Assembly (NCBI GenBank): GCA_003116995.1
Contig: BDSL01000020.1
Span: 1,178,001-1,242,000 of the forward strand
DNA length: 64,000 nucleotides
Direction: 5' to 3'
Source: Yamagishiella unicocca
Lineage: Eukaryota > Chlorophyta > Chlorophyceae > Chlamydomonadales > Volvocaceae
Under the pieces are notes generated by a model, which had not been told where the DNA came from, made no database searches, and saw only the letters and a list, made by a program, of their open reading frames with translations. Below are positions 11,601 through 22,259 of this stretch, in pieces. The first letter of the stretch is position 1. Every line of letters begins with the position of its first letter. Both the position numbers and the translations under genes were made by a program.

Positions 11601-13981
11601 CTCCGCCTGGACCGCGGGGTTTGGCAGTTCCCTTCCTCATCAGCCCCTCTCTCCTCCTTTCCAACCCGCATCTGCTCAGGTACGCCATCCGTACCTCTTC
11701 GTTGTAGATCTCCAGGTAACTGGAGCGGACCAGGAACTCCTTGGAGACACCTGGAGGGGTGGCGATGCCGCGACAGGGGGGACAGAGAGGGGTCGCAAGC
11801 AGAGTAGTGGGGCAGCTACAGCCGCGCGTGTGTATGTATTTACGGCTGCGAGAGGTGGGGCCTGCGGGGCCGGGGAGCTGGATGGTGCGGCAATGACGCA
11901 CCCAACCTGCCATGACCGCGTAATGTAACGAACGAAGTGCGTCGTGCTTTCCAGCTCAACACCGCCGAACCATACAACCCCCCGTGGGTTCCCCTGACCC
12001 TGCCCCTGACCCTGCCCCTGACCCCGCTTGCAGGTCCCCCAGTCCCCACTGCAGCAGCCAACACGGTGGGCGGCGACCGAGCTGTCATGCAGCCCGAGCT
12101 CCCCCCCTGGCCATCCGTGTTCAGATCGCAAAGCTGGTGCCGCCGCCCTGCCGAGCACCGCCCCGCCCCGCAACCCCCGCCACGGCCGCCTCCTGTCCTA
12201 GAGAGGATATGTGAGGAAAACCCGTGGGGATCTCCTAGAGAGGGAGGCGGGCTGGAGCCGTGGTGCCCCTGGCAGCTACTCACTGTCGCGGGCGATGATT
12301 TCGTACACGTAGCGGAACGTGTTTGGGATGAGGCCACGCAGCTCAGGTGGGTCCTCCTTGCCCTCCATGGTGTGCGACTTGCCCGTTCCCGTCTGGCCGT
12401 AGGCGAAGATGGTTCCTGCAGGGTTCAACGCGTGGGGGACGGGACGGAGGGGAGCAGGGGGAAGCACGCCCAACGCTTAGTCGCAGCCCCAGGCCGATAC
12501 ACGGTACATGCCATCAGCCCGGCCTTCCGCTAGATGGGTTCGGGGAGGAGGGCGATGTGCTGTCCCCGAGGACCCACATGGCTAACGCCGTCACCATCAC
12601 CACCACCATCACCACCACCACCACCACGCCACATACGCGCGATTTGGTGGGCCGCGACAGCCCAGGGTTGCAGCTGTTTCCGCAGGGAGTCAACCGCAGT
12701 ACGACAACGACCCACATGGGGCGCTGCTCCCTGACCCGCGGCACCCCGGATCATGCCGCTGTGCAAACACCGTCGGCCATGTTCCTCCTATGCCGGCGCT
12801 GAATCGACCTCTCTCCAACCGGAGCCTCGGAGCTGACAGGGGCAACCCCAAGTCCTGTCGCCCCTTTTTGGCTCATGATCCAGCTACTAGGAGCCCCGCG
12901 GCACGCAATTTGCGGGTGCTGGTGTGGCTGAAGCGCCAACCAAGGGTTGTGCCGGATCGTGCAATACCATAACCCACTCCCCGCCATGTCACGGCACCAA
13001 CGGATTTGACCCGTTTGCCGGCATGGCCAGAGCGGCCCCTAGCCTACCATTGTAGCCCTCGATGCAAGAGTCAATGAGAGGTCGCGCCGTGATGTCGAAG
13101 ACGTCGCGTTGCAGGCAGTTCCAGTCGTATACCTGCGGCCGGTTGCACAGGTCGAGGGTGCGGAATGGTGGCTGGTGCTTGATAAAGGGGTGGCTGCGTC
13201 CAGCCGCGACGGCACGGTTTCGATGCAAGTCATACTGGCATCGTGCTGTGTCTGTCAAGTAGCTCGATCCAAAATCGAGCTCAGGGAAGCCTCCTTGCCC
13301 CATCGGTCTTGTAGATGTCTGGGTTGCGGAAAGAGCAACCGCTCCGGGCTATCAGGGCGAAGGACGTCGGAAGTGCAGGTGCCGCAGCCACAACAACACC
13401 GTGCGGCGGCGCACCCATCGCCAGCCCGCTGCTTACACCGCATAGCTGCACGTGTTTCGGGCACCAGGTCCCACAAACACCGTGCTGCCCCTTGCAGCTT
13501 TCCTTTCTCCGGACGCGTCCATCACGAGGATTAGCTATCACTAATCAAATGCAAGATTAGGTGATGCATTGGCTGGAATCCAGGAACCAGAAACTGGGAT
13601 GAACTACATGCGCAGATGCAGTACGCGCAATGTTCCACTTAGACACGCAGACGAAAATGTACCTGATCGAAGGTGAACGCTTTTGGCGGTTCGCTGGAGT
13701 CAGCCTTCGGGTTGCGAACCTGTCCAAGCGGCATAGCAGTCCGTCAGCACATGCAAGACGGCAATATGTCGGGGCATAGGCCACGCACCTTTACTTGGCC
13801 AGTGTCCACTTCCATATCAACAATACGAGCGCGACCATCCGCCTTTTCCTTGCCGTTAAGCGGCCGGCAACGCACCACCACCTGCAAATGCCGAGGTGCA
13901 GCCGCTAAGCAACCAAATCATGGACGTCATCCGCTGTGCTGTGTCTTCCAGGGATACCTTGACTGACTCGGCGCCCGACAT
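5606..13981 (-). CDS. FLA10: Kinesin-II motor subunit, FLA10 / KIF3A type
   Basis: Anterograde IFT motor subunit; in Chlamydomonas FLA10 works with FLA8 and KAP to build flagella. Coding exons 5' to 3': 13958-13981, 13789-13881, 13663-13719, 13048-13132, 12284-12415, 11695-11750, 11304-11435, 10797-10923, 10520-10618, 10111-10241, 9641-9763, 9336-9416, 9052-9144, 8506-8640, 8000-8161, 7778-7855, 7478-7585, 7110-7241, 6694-6817, 6378-6480, 6062-6181, 5606-5756. All phases close, giving 781 aa, near the roughly 786 aa I recall for C. reinhardtii FLA10. The start is MSGAESVK, directly before [16 protein letters not shown]. Motor signatures: P-loop [10 protein letters not shown], switch [10 protein letters not shown], switch II DLAGSER and [10 protein letters not shown]. 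After the neck come long E/K/Q-rich coiled-coil exons (from 9416 leftwards), then a globular part ([27 protein letters not shown]) and a basic tail ending RLRSKAK. FLA10 is preferred to FLA8 because the motor text matches remembered FLA10 almost residue for residue. Confidence 0.92.
8841..9020. repeat. 20-bp minisatellite, 9 perfect-length copies, FLA10 intron
   Basis: Nine head-to-tail copies of a 20-bp unit, CGACGCCCCCTAGGGCTCAG with CGAT and TAGAG variants, run at exact spacing inside the intron between FLA10 exons 9052-9144 and 8506-8640. The array ends about 30 bp from the donor of exon 9052-9144. Confidence 0.97.
9998..10081. repeat. 24-bp tandem repeat, about 3.5 copies, FLA10 intron
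   Basis: Unit beginning ACACAGCCGCGCAGGGCCAG, at 9998, 10022, 10046 (diverged) and 10070 (partial), in the intron between FLA10 exons 10111-10241 and 9641-9763. Confidence 0.9.
12592..12627. repeat. CAC/CAT trinucleotide microsatellite, FLA10 intron
   Basis: A run of CAC and CAT triplets lies in the 632-bp FLA10 intron between exons 13048-13132 and 12284-12415. It is not coding, although it reads as a His tract in one frame. Confidence 0.85.
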
Positions 13982-15056
13982 GGTTAACTTAGGTTGCTCC
14001 TTTAGCGCAATGCGCAAACCTTTACAGGCTTAGGCGCCGTTAAAATCCAGTGGAGCACAACCTATGTACCAGTAGGAAAGTGTTTGAGGGGCGCGGGTCC
14101 TCCTCTTAGGAAGAGGTGCGCCTGCCCGAAGGCAAATGTGCCCGCGGCACCTTCGTAGCAAAGGAACACTTGTTCAAGCCTATTACAGTTTAGATGTCAT
14201 AACCTCTTCCTATGGATTATGCCAGGCCAACTGCCTCTTGTCACTGTCAAGTGCTTGTGTGGTACGGCGTGGAAATGGGTAGCTAAGGAGCCGGATCGAA
14301 AGAAGAAGCGACACACATGCCTTCCATCGCCTTCCGTTGACTCCAATACCTTCCGCCCTCTCAAGTTTAATGCTCGTTGTCCCTCACATCCCCCTTCCCT
14401 TCCAGGATTGCAGCCCATAACCCTGCAGTGCGCATAAGCGCATTATAGCAGCTGCTGCACCTTCAATGTATGGACATGGTTGGACAATATACTTAAAATA
14501 CATTCATTAGTCGGGGTTGTATGTTCTGGCCTCGCCGATGACGCTCCTGGGCTCTAGACCCAAATGCAAAAAAAAACATCTTCCTCCTTCACTTATATAT
14601 GACACCAAGCGAAGGTTATGAGTGTTCCACAGATAACTCCGTGGACTGATGAAAGCACAGCCGGAAGAAGTGCTGTACATACCGCTCGTACGCAAAGCGA
14701 TTTCAGCTGTCATAGGATACCCAACGAGGATGGCTCCAGCGCACGAACGCAAAATGCCATTGGTTGGAAGAAGCAATTTACAAGCGATAGCTGACTCCTC
14801 CATATGTATGTTGGCTAGATGCTACTTGCGTCGCAGACTCATTTAGGTAATAAACAGCAGTAATATCATTGTACGTTGTACTAAGATATTTGATGACTTT
14901 TCATCGATTTCACGAGTAACCCTACGTGGATTGTTTCGAATGCCGTCGTGTCACATAAGGAACGTTGCTGTGTGAATATGGGCAAGCTTTAACTGTGTTA
15001 TGACCGGTTCAGCCTGTCAGTTTCTGCGCCACACGGTATGAGCCTTGCGCCTCACC
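13982..15056. promoter_or_regulatory. Divergent intergenic region shared by FLA10 and the TPR gene
   Basis: About 1.1 kb separates two divergently transcribed start codons, so both 5' UTRs and promoters must lie here. A TATA-like stretch (TTATATATGA) occurs near 14594. No supported coding exon was seen. Short open frames at 14219-14437 and 14507-14803 lack splice context and recognisable motifs. Confidence 0.5.
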
Positions 15057-18000
15057 ATGGACTTCAGTCTGGATGATGCCGAGGCAGCGTTTCTTCAGGA
15101 TATCCTCACCGGTGCTGAAGCAGCCAATGGAGCCGGCTTTGGGAGTGGCTCCACAACGGATTACCCTCGAAGCACCTTGTTGCCAAACTCTGGGCACGCG
15201 GCGCCCAACAGCGCCACGTCGGGGCCCCAGGAGGACTCGAGTCCGTCTGCTCCACCCTCAGCACGCACCTCCGCGCTGCTTTCAGTGACCGGCAGGCCAC
15301 CTCGGCCCAGGAACGGCCCGCAAGTCTCGCTTTCCCCGAAAGGACGAACCTCTGTTGGGCCGCCAGGAGCTGATGCGACGAGCTGGCAGCAGCGGCTGCC
15401 GCGGCAGCCCCTCGAGCACACATACCCCGACCCACACCAGCAGCAGCAACCGCAGCACCGTAATTTGGCAACGGGGACGCCAGCAACCCGTAGCACCCTA
15501 TCACCTCTGCAGCTGGTCCCAACGAGGCAGCCTAGTGACCCCAGCTGTGGGGGCGGAGGCAGCGGTGCAACCGTCGTCTCTAGGCCTCGCCCGGCTGGCG
15601 CCTCGCCCTACACAACGTCATCGGCCGCCAGCCCACCGCGAGCGCAACCTCCACCGCCACCCCCCACCGCCGTCGCCGCAGCCTCGGTTGCCCTGCCCGC
15701 CACCACCAGCTCCACCAGCGGCAGCAGCGAGGCCAGCAGCAACACGAGCGCAGGAGAACAGCACCGCTGCCGCAACAGCAACAGCAGTAGCAACGGCTCC
15801 CGTAGGTTCTGCTCCAACGCGGCGCTGGTCTGCACGGCGGGGACCCAACCCGCGGATATCGCCGACCCGCCAAACCCTTCCACCGGCCCCGCGGTGCTTC
15901 CTTCGCGCCGAGCCCGCGGTGTGTTGCAGCGGATCAGTACCCTCGAGGTGCAACTCCAGCAGATGTTGCTGGCGGAGGGGGAGGCCGCCGGAAGCCCTCC
16001 GCTCCTGGCAGGGGGGGCTGCTCCCGGTGCGCCCGACCCGACAGCGCCGCCGCTGGGGCAGTCTGACCCACGGGTGCTGCAACAGCAGCGCTCCCAACAG
16101 GGGCCTTATGAGCGTACGGCAAGGGCCCCGCGCCAACCGCTTGTGTTTGCGGTCGCGGAGCAGCTCTGCCGCGACTACAACAGCAGCGGCGTGGCGCTGA
16201 TGGAAGCGGGGCTGGACGAGGCAGCCAGGCAGCAGCTGGACAAGGCGCTGCTGCTGGCGGGGCCGGGTGGACCGCTGGAGGGTCGGACGAACAAGCAGCG
16301 GGAGATGCAGGTGGGCCTGTGGCTGTGCGTCCACGTGGGACTGGGCCGGGTGACTCTGGCGAAGGCGTGTGCCGGTGCAGGGTTTGGCGGCGTGTGAGGA
16401 AGGAGAAGAGTGAGAGAGGTTGTGGCATGTGTAGAAAGGCGGCGCTGGCCTGTGGTGCGGCATGCTATTCATCCTTTGTTTTGCAGCCCTGTGCCGACGT
16501 ACGAATGGGCGGCTGGCGGCCGTACTCATCTGGCGTCGAAACAACGGCGCTGCGCGGTCAGATGCCTCACCGCTTGCCTACGCTGGATACCCGTCGGTCC
16601 CCTCCATAAATACCCGACACCCGCCGGTGCAGATCGTGGCGCACAACAACCTGGCCTGCTACTACCGGAAGCTGAAGCAGGCGGGCATGGCGCTCGAGCA
16701 CCTGCAGCAGGCAGCCGGGCTGGAGACGGCGGCGGCGGCGGATGGTGCCGACGGCGCCGACGCGGCGGTTTGCTCCGGGCCCACAGCGGCGACGCTGCTG
16801 AACATGGCGGCGTGCTGCAGCAGCCTGGGGCAACACGGACAGGCGCTGTCGTACGCGGCGCAGGCGGTGCCGGCAGCGGCTGTGGAGCTCCAGGTGGGTC
16901 GCGTCTAGAAACGGATGACGCCAAGAGACAGGGGAAAGGTGGGCTAGCGCATTGACGATGTGATAGCGCCGGGACAGGACGGTGCTGGCCATGTTGCAAA
17001 GCTGGAGGGCTCTCGGGATCTCGGTGCGTCTGTCAAGAACCGGCATGTGCTGGGCCCTGGGTGCCACATGTGCTGGGCCCTGGGTGCCACATGTGCTGGG
17101 CCCTGGGTGCCACACAAACTTCGGCGAGATGCCACATAATCGCAGACCCTAAGACCAACTGGGCCGCTCCGCGCTTGCCCCCCACCCGCAGGTCCCCCTG
17201 GTACCCCTGGAGTCGGCGCTGCTGCAGGGCCTGCCGCAAGTGAAGCTGTGGGACGTGCTCCCGCAGCTGCGCCGGGCCGACCCCGGAGCAACCACACAGC
17301 TGGCGATGTCGTACTACAACCGAGCGGTGGAGCAGGAGCACATGCACCAGTGGCAGCCGGCGCTGGAGTCGTACCGGCTTGCTGTAGACGTGGCCAGCCG
17401 CTTCGCCGGCCGCGGTGACGGACTGACGCAGACCATGCACCAGTCAGCCGAGGTGCGGTAGTACCATTCCCCCTACCACACGCGCACACGCGCGCTTGCG
17501 GCTGGCATTCCGTTACCCAATTGTTATAATTGGATGACACACACACACGCTTGCTGTTCCCGGTTCACCCCTGCCTGTACCGTATCCTTAAGCGGCACAG
17601 AGAGCAGAACGGAAACACTCGTTACTCGAGCAGCTACCTCCGTGCTCGCTCAGCAGCCATCCTCGCGCTCCGTTCGCAGGCATTCAAGGTCCGGCTGCGC
17701 AACCTGGAGCGCCAGGGCAAGCTGCGCGGCCGCGGCGCCAGCGCGGCCTTCACACTGGCCGCCGCAGCCAGCTCCTCACAGCTGCTGGTGTCCTCGTCTT
17801 CCGCAAACAGCCGCCACCCGCACTCCCAGCCGCGCCCGCTTCGCTGCACCTCTTCCGCCTCCACCACGGCGCCTGTGTCTACGACTAACCCCACCGCGCC
17901 GCACCGCCGCATTTTGGGGCTGCCCGCCATTAACCGACCCGCCTCCACTCCCCTCGGCCGCGAAACCAGCGCCACGAGCACCGCGCTGGCAGGAACGGGC

Positions 18001-18837
18001 GCCAGGGCGCACTCGGCCGGCCCGGCCGCGCCGTCAGCGCCGCCGCGGATCGCTCCCTTGGCATCCTCCGCTCCGGAACCCGCCGTATCGCCCTGGGCTC
18101 CCCAGACGCAGCTGCTGACACGTTCCGGCCCCGATGCCGGTGCGTGCCATACCACCTCCCCACACCCGGCCGGCGCCGGAGGGGGAGGAGGAGGAGGCGA
18201 CTGCGCGGCTGCACAGCCGGTGGGGCGACAGGCTTGGTTTGCTGCGTCAGCGGCTCAGCCAGCGGATGCGTTCGATGCGGAGCCCGCTCGGGCGGGTCTG
18301 GCTCCTCCAGCCGCATTGCTAATACCAGGAGCAGCCGGGCAGTGGCAGGCGGGTTCGGCCGAGCAGCCCAGGGAGGTCGCGGGGGCAGCTGGTGGTACGA
18401 CGCAGCTAGTAGCTGCTGCCGCAGGGGCAAAGGTTCCCTTGGATTGGCAGGGTCGGGAGGGAGGTGGTGGGGGCCAGGGTGGGAGTTTGGCGGACGCGGC
18501 GGCAGCGGCAGCGGCTGCGGCGGCTGAGCTGGCCAGGATATGTGATGGTGGGGAGGAGGAGGGCACTACTAAGGACGCGGGGTTTCGGAGCGCGGGTGGT
18601 CGGCAGCAGGGGTATGGGGGCAGGGTGGTGGACATCGGCAGCCCGGGCAGTAGCAGCGCGGCCGTGCCCCTGGCACCGCCATCGCCGGCTCCCTCGCTGC
18701 CGGTTGCGGCGGGTGGCGGGTCAGGCTGGAGTGGCGACGCATACGATAGGGGAAGCAACATGGTTTCTCAATCGGTGGGGGGGACGCGGGGCGGCACGGG
18801 CATGCTTGTGCCGAAGCGAGATGGCGTTGCTGTGTAA
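15057..18837 (+). CDS. Tetratricopeptide-repeat protein with long low-complexity arms
   Basis: Exons 15057-16310, 16633-16893, 17192-17452 and 17680-18837 are all phase 0 with CAG|GT donors, giving 977 aa. The start is the ATG in CTCACCATGG; an upstream in-frame TTG at 15045 is not a eukaryotic start. Residues 1 to about 330 are P/S/A/Q-rich and probably disordered, with an acidic start (MDFSLDDAEAAFLQDIL). TPR-like helical pairs follow: one near RDYNSSGVALMEAGLDEAA, then LACYYRKLKQAGMALEHLQQ, LLNMAACCSSLGQHGQALSY and YYNRAVEQEHMHQWQPALES. The last exon opens with a basic helix (FKVRLRNLERQGKLRGRG) and then runs about 370 residues of low complexity rich in A, G, S and P. TPRs bind other proteins; no enzyme domain was seen. 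Divergent placement next to FLA10 hints at a ciliary role, but that is inference. Confidence 0.8.
17045..17113. repeat. 23-bp tandem repeat, 3 identical copies, intronic
   Basis: Three perfect head-to-tail copies of a 23-bp unit starting ATGTGCTGGGCCCTGGGTGC, in the TPR-gene intron between exons 16633-16893 and 17192-17452. Confidence 0.95.
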
Positions 18838-19066
18838 GCACGCACGCAAGCAGTACAGGGATATTTTGTATTTTTAAATTGCTCCTCTCTCGGGGATTCC
18901 TTGACGACCCAGAGGTTGTGCAGGTGCGTGGGCCTCGAAGGCGAATTGCAATAGAGCGTTAAAGACGGCCTTATATAACTTTACACCGGGTTTCCCATCG
19001 AAAACAAGGTGTGCGATGTTAAAGATGTCCATCTAAAATACGGTGTGCATTGTTAAGCAAAGTCAC

Positions 19067-19071
19067 TGTAA
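19067..19071 (+). terminator. Candidate polyadenylation signal (TGTAA) of the TPR gene
   Basis: TGTAA lies 230 nt after the stop codon of the TPR gene, in AT-richer sequence, as usual for volvocine 3' UTRs. The stretch 18838-19295 otherwise holds only this 3' UTR and the presumed promoter and 5' UTR of the ABC ATPase gene. Confidence 0.6.
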
Positions 19072-19295
19072 CAGTCAAGTGGCGCGAGGCCGTTAGGCCG
19101 TACAAGCCGTTTTTGGCCACAGCTTTCTGGCGGGGACTTTAAGCTCAACTCGCCTCGTAGGTGTTTTAGTAGCAGCTTTGACGTTTTAGATTGTTTTCAG
19201 ATTGTGCAACTGGACTCCATACAATCTGCAGTCTGCACCACACGTCGCATCTACATCTAGTTAAGCCGCACTTATCGCTTGCACAATTGACAAGG

Positions 19296-21986
19296 ATGCC
19301 AGTTCCTGTGAGCATTACAAACCCAAATGGTAAAGGGTTGACTGCAGCCGTCCCTGCGCAGTTGCCCACCGAGGGCCCGTTCGCGCGATTGAAGGCCCAG
19401 GCCTCCGCTGCGGCAACCAAGACAGCTGAATGTGTGGTACAAGAGCCTCAGCGCCCAGTTGTTGATGCCACTGAGCAACCAGTGCCCAGTACGAGCGCAG
19501 CGACGGCCGTGCCTGGCAGCATCGAGGTTCGCCACCTCAATTTCGCATACCCGGGGCTAGGTGAGGTGCAAGCCAATTGGGACACTGCATTAACCGAAGT
19601 GATCGGGATCGGCGTCGAACGGGCTGTACACCCAGGAGGGATTTGGGTTCGTGTTCCGGTTGGGTTACTGTTGGCAGCAACTAGGCGCAGGAGGCTTTAG
19701 TGTCATGCCTCTCGCACTAGGCGCAGGAGGCTTAGTGTCATGCCTCTCGCACTAAGGCCTGGACCCAACCTCATCTGACCTGCTGCCCTTTCCCTCAACG
19801 TTCGGCCATTTCTGCGTGCCGCTTCACAGCGCCACACGTGTACCCACCGTATAGCCACATCGCCCTTGCCCTCATCAAATCTCCTCCTGTGCGGTGCTGC
19901 TGGCAGACAGTGATTAATTACTTTCATCATTGGTAGTTATTACTCTCAGTAGCTACATTCTCTCACTGCGTGTCCCAACGCTGTCTCCCTCTCCCACGGT
20001 GCAGACGGGCGTCCCATCCCCGGCATCCCCCCTCTTCTTCGCGACCTGTCCTTCTCGCTCGCGCCCGGATCCACCTGTCTGCTGCTGGGAGCCAACGGCG
20101 CCGGCAAGACGTCGTTCCTCAAGGTCCTCGCCGGCAAGCACATGGTTTCGGAGGACCAGGTTCGCATCCTCGGCCGGCCGCCCTTCCACGACACGCAGCT
20201 GACTGTCAGCGGCGAGCTGTCGTACATCGGCGGCAACTGGCAGCGCGACATTGCGTTTGCGGGCACCAGCGTGCCGCTCACTGGCGACTTCCCCGCGTCG
20301 TACATGATCGACTCCATCCCTGGAGTGGACCCGGAGCGCAAGGCGCGCCTGATCAAGGTATGACGATTGGATATCGTGTGCCGGACACCAAGTCACTCGC
20401 CACGAGAGCTGATTGCGGGTTGTCCCGATCCGACGGGCTGGCTCGGGCAACGACGGTAGTTCGTGCGGCGATCCACGCAAAGAAATGATTTGGTCGCTGC
20501 TCCCATTTGTTTGTTAAACACAACGCACCCAACGGGCTCTTCGTCACCGCTTTCGTTATCGGCATCGTGTTCACCCGCCACTGACAGCATACCTCGCCCG
20601 CCGCCTCACCACACAAGCCGCTTCGGTCGGCGCCGTTCCTGGCGCTCGGCTCGGGCGTCTGGTTCTTCTTCCGCGGATGGCTGACCTGACGCCGGCACGT
20701 GTGGTGCCGCATGCAGGTTCTGGACATCGACGTCTCCTGGCGGATGCACACGGTGTCGGACGGACAGCGCCGGCGCGTGCAGATCTGTGTAGGGCTGCTC
20801 AGGCCTTTCAAGGTGGGTTGCAGGTCGCGAAACCACCACAGCCCACCACAACCCACCACAGCCCTGTTTACGTGCGGCCGGTGCAACTGCCGCCAGTGCC
20901 TACTTACGAAGCACTGGTTCGCTTCTTAGCTGGCTCCGGGGCTCCGGGGCGCCAGTCCTGGTTTTTAAGCGGCACGGTCCTTCTGCCTGAACCCGTGCAT
21001 ATAGGTTAGTAATTCTCCTGCTGTTCGGTTTTCGTGATGTAGAGGAATAGAGCCCCCTGCTGCACGCCGTTGCCCTGACAGGAGTTGATATTACGCAGGC
21101 CGGTGCGTTCCGACCACCCTGTCACTGCCCCCTCCTGCCTGGCTGACTCTGTTGCCCCAGCGACCTGGTACGACCTGCCCTGCCCCGGTGGTCCCGCCTG
21201 CAGGTGCTGCTTCTGGATGAGATCACCGTGGACCTGGACGTGCTGGGCCGCTCCGACCTGATGCGCTTCCTCAAGGAGGAGTGCGAGACCCGTGGGTCAT
21301 CCATCATCTACGCCACCCACATCTTCGACGGCCTGGAGTTCTGGCCATCGCACCTTGCCTACCTCGCAAACGGTAAGCCGCGTTTGGCGCCGCTGTGTTG
21401 GGTCGGTGGGTCTGGAATGGGTGGCAAAGCCGATAGGTTGGCGTCCGCTTGGCAAGCAGTGCGCCGTCCGCTTGGCAAGCAGTGCGCCGGGGGTAGGCGG
21501 ATTGGTGGCCACCTCCCGCTGCGTCGTTGCCTGGAGCGTCGCAACATGTCAGGCCTGGACCACAACAATGCATCACCCCTAGTTGGCGCAGCGAGCGCCA
21601 GACATCCTAACATTCACACGCATTGGAAATTTTGGAATGCGTGGCGCTTCTAAGACGCTTCATCGTTTGTTACGGCCAGGCCTTCATCCCCGCCCTCCTC
21701 TTTCTTTACCCCTTCTCCCTCCCGCCTTTTTCCGCTTCCAGGCCAGCTGCAGCTGACCCCCGCTTCTGAAATTCCGGAGCTGGCCCAGGGCCGCCTGCTG
21801 TCGCTGGTTTACAGCTTCCTGAACGCGGACCGTGAGGCGCTGCTCAAGGTTCGCGGACCGCGGACCGTGGAGTGGGACCCCTCGCGGGAGGGCGACGTCA
21901 GCAACTTCTCCTACGCCTTCAACAACGGCTGGGTCCCGGGCACCTTGTCGTCGTCGCTCAGCACAAACGCGGTGATGCGCTCGTGA
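19296..21986 (+). CDS. Soluble ABC ATPase, CAF16 / ABCI family
   Basis: Exons 19296-19560, 20005-20357, 20717-20812, 21204-21372 and 21742-21986 have consistent phases and give 375 aa. A single nucleotide-binding domain with no membrane segments is seen. The N-terminal ~70 residues are A/P/Q-rich; the domain starts at [20 protein letters not shown]. Walker A is GANGAGKTS; the signature is the CAF16-like [11 protein letters not shown] in place of LSGGQ; Walker B is [12 protein letters not shown]; the H-loop His is in [14 protein letters not shown]16 in yeast is a CCR4-NOT-associated ABC protein, and plants have related non-transporter ABCI proteins; a regulatory rather than transport role follows from the absence of a membrane domain. 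The ~115 C-terminal residues after the H-loop match the family's usual extension. The family call is firm; the substrate or partner is unknown. Confidence 0.9.
19680..19750. repeat. 36-bp tandem duplication in ABC-gene intron 1
   Basis: Two adjacent copies, 19680-19715 and 19716-19750, begin ACTAGGCGCAGGAGGCTT and differ by one T. This is a recent slippage or duplication product. Confidence 0.93.
21443..21488. repeat. 23-bp tandem duplication in ABC-gene intron 4
   Basis: Two identical adjacent copies of a 23-bp unit starting GTCCGCTTGGCAAGCAGTGC. Confidence 0.93.
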
Positions 21987-22250
21987 GCTGTGCGGGCGGC
22001 TGGCCGTGTTGGCAGGCATGTAGCTTGAAGTATACGCGGCGGTGCAGGGAAGCAGCGTTGCCCCCCCCCCCACTAGTCGACTTCCTCGGGTAGTGTCGCG
22101 TGGACTTTCGGTACTAGGCTGGGGTTCCGAACACGCGTCTGTTTATGCGGTGACGGCGAGCGCGGCGTGTTGGTGAGCGATTGAGCCGTGTTAAATGAGG
22201 TGCGCAACCGACGTTGCCGGAAGCGGTCGTGCCATGCTAGCCGTCGAGGT

Positions 22251-22255
22251 TGTAA
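22251..22255 (+). terminator. Candidate polyadenylation signal (TGTAA) of the ABC ATPase gene
   Basis: TGTAA lies 264 nt after the ABC-gene stop codon, a typical distance for volvocine transcripts. Confidence 0.6.
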
Positions 22256-22259
22256 ACGG

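Noticed and set aside
13281..13541. Extra FLA10 exon in the intron 13133-13662, suggested by an [14 protein letters not shown] stretch
   Set aside because: The true VRNPK exon is 13663-13719, whose phase joins both neighbours. The other stretch is a chance resemblance.
15045..15056. Upstream TTG start for the TPR gene
   Set aside because: Eukaryotic initiation at TTG is unlikely, and an ATG in good context lies 12 nt downstream.
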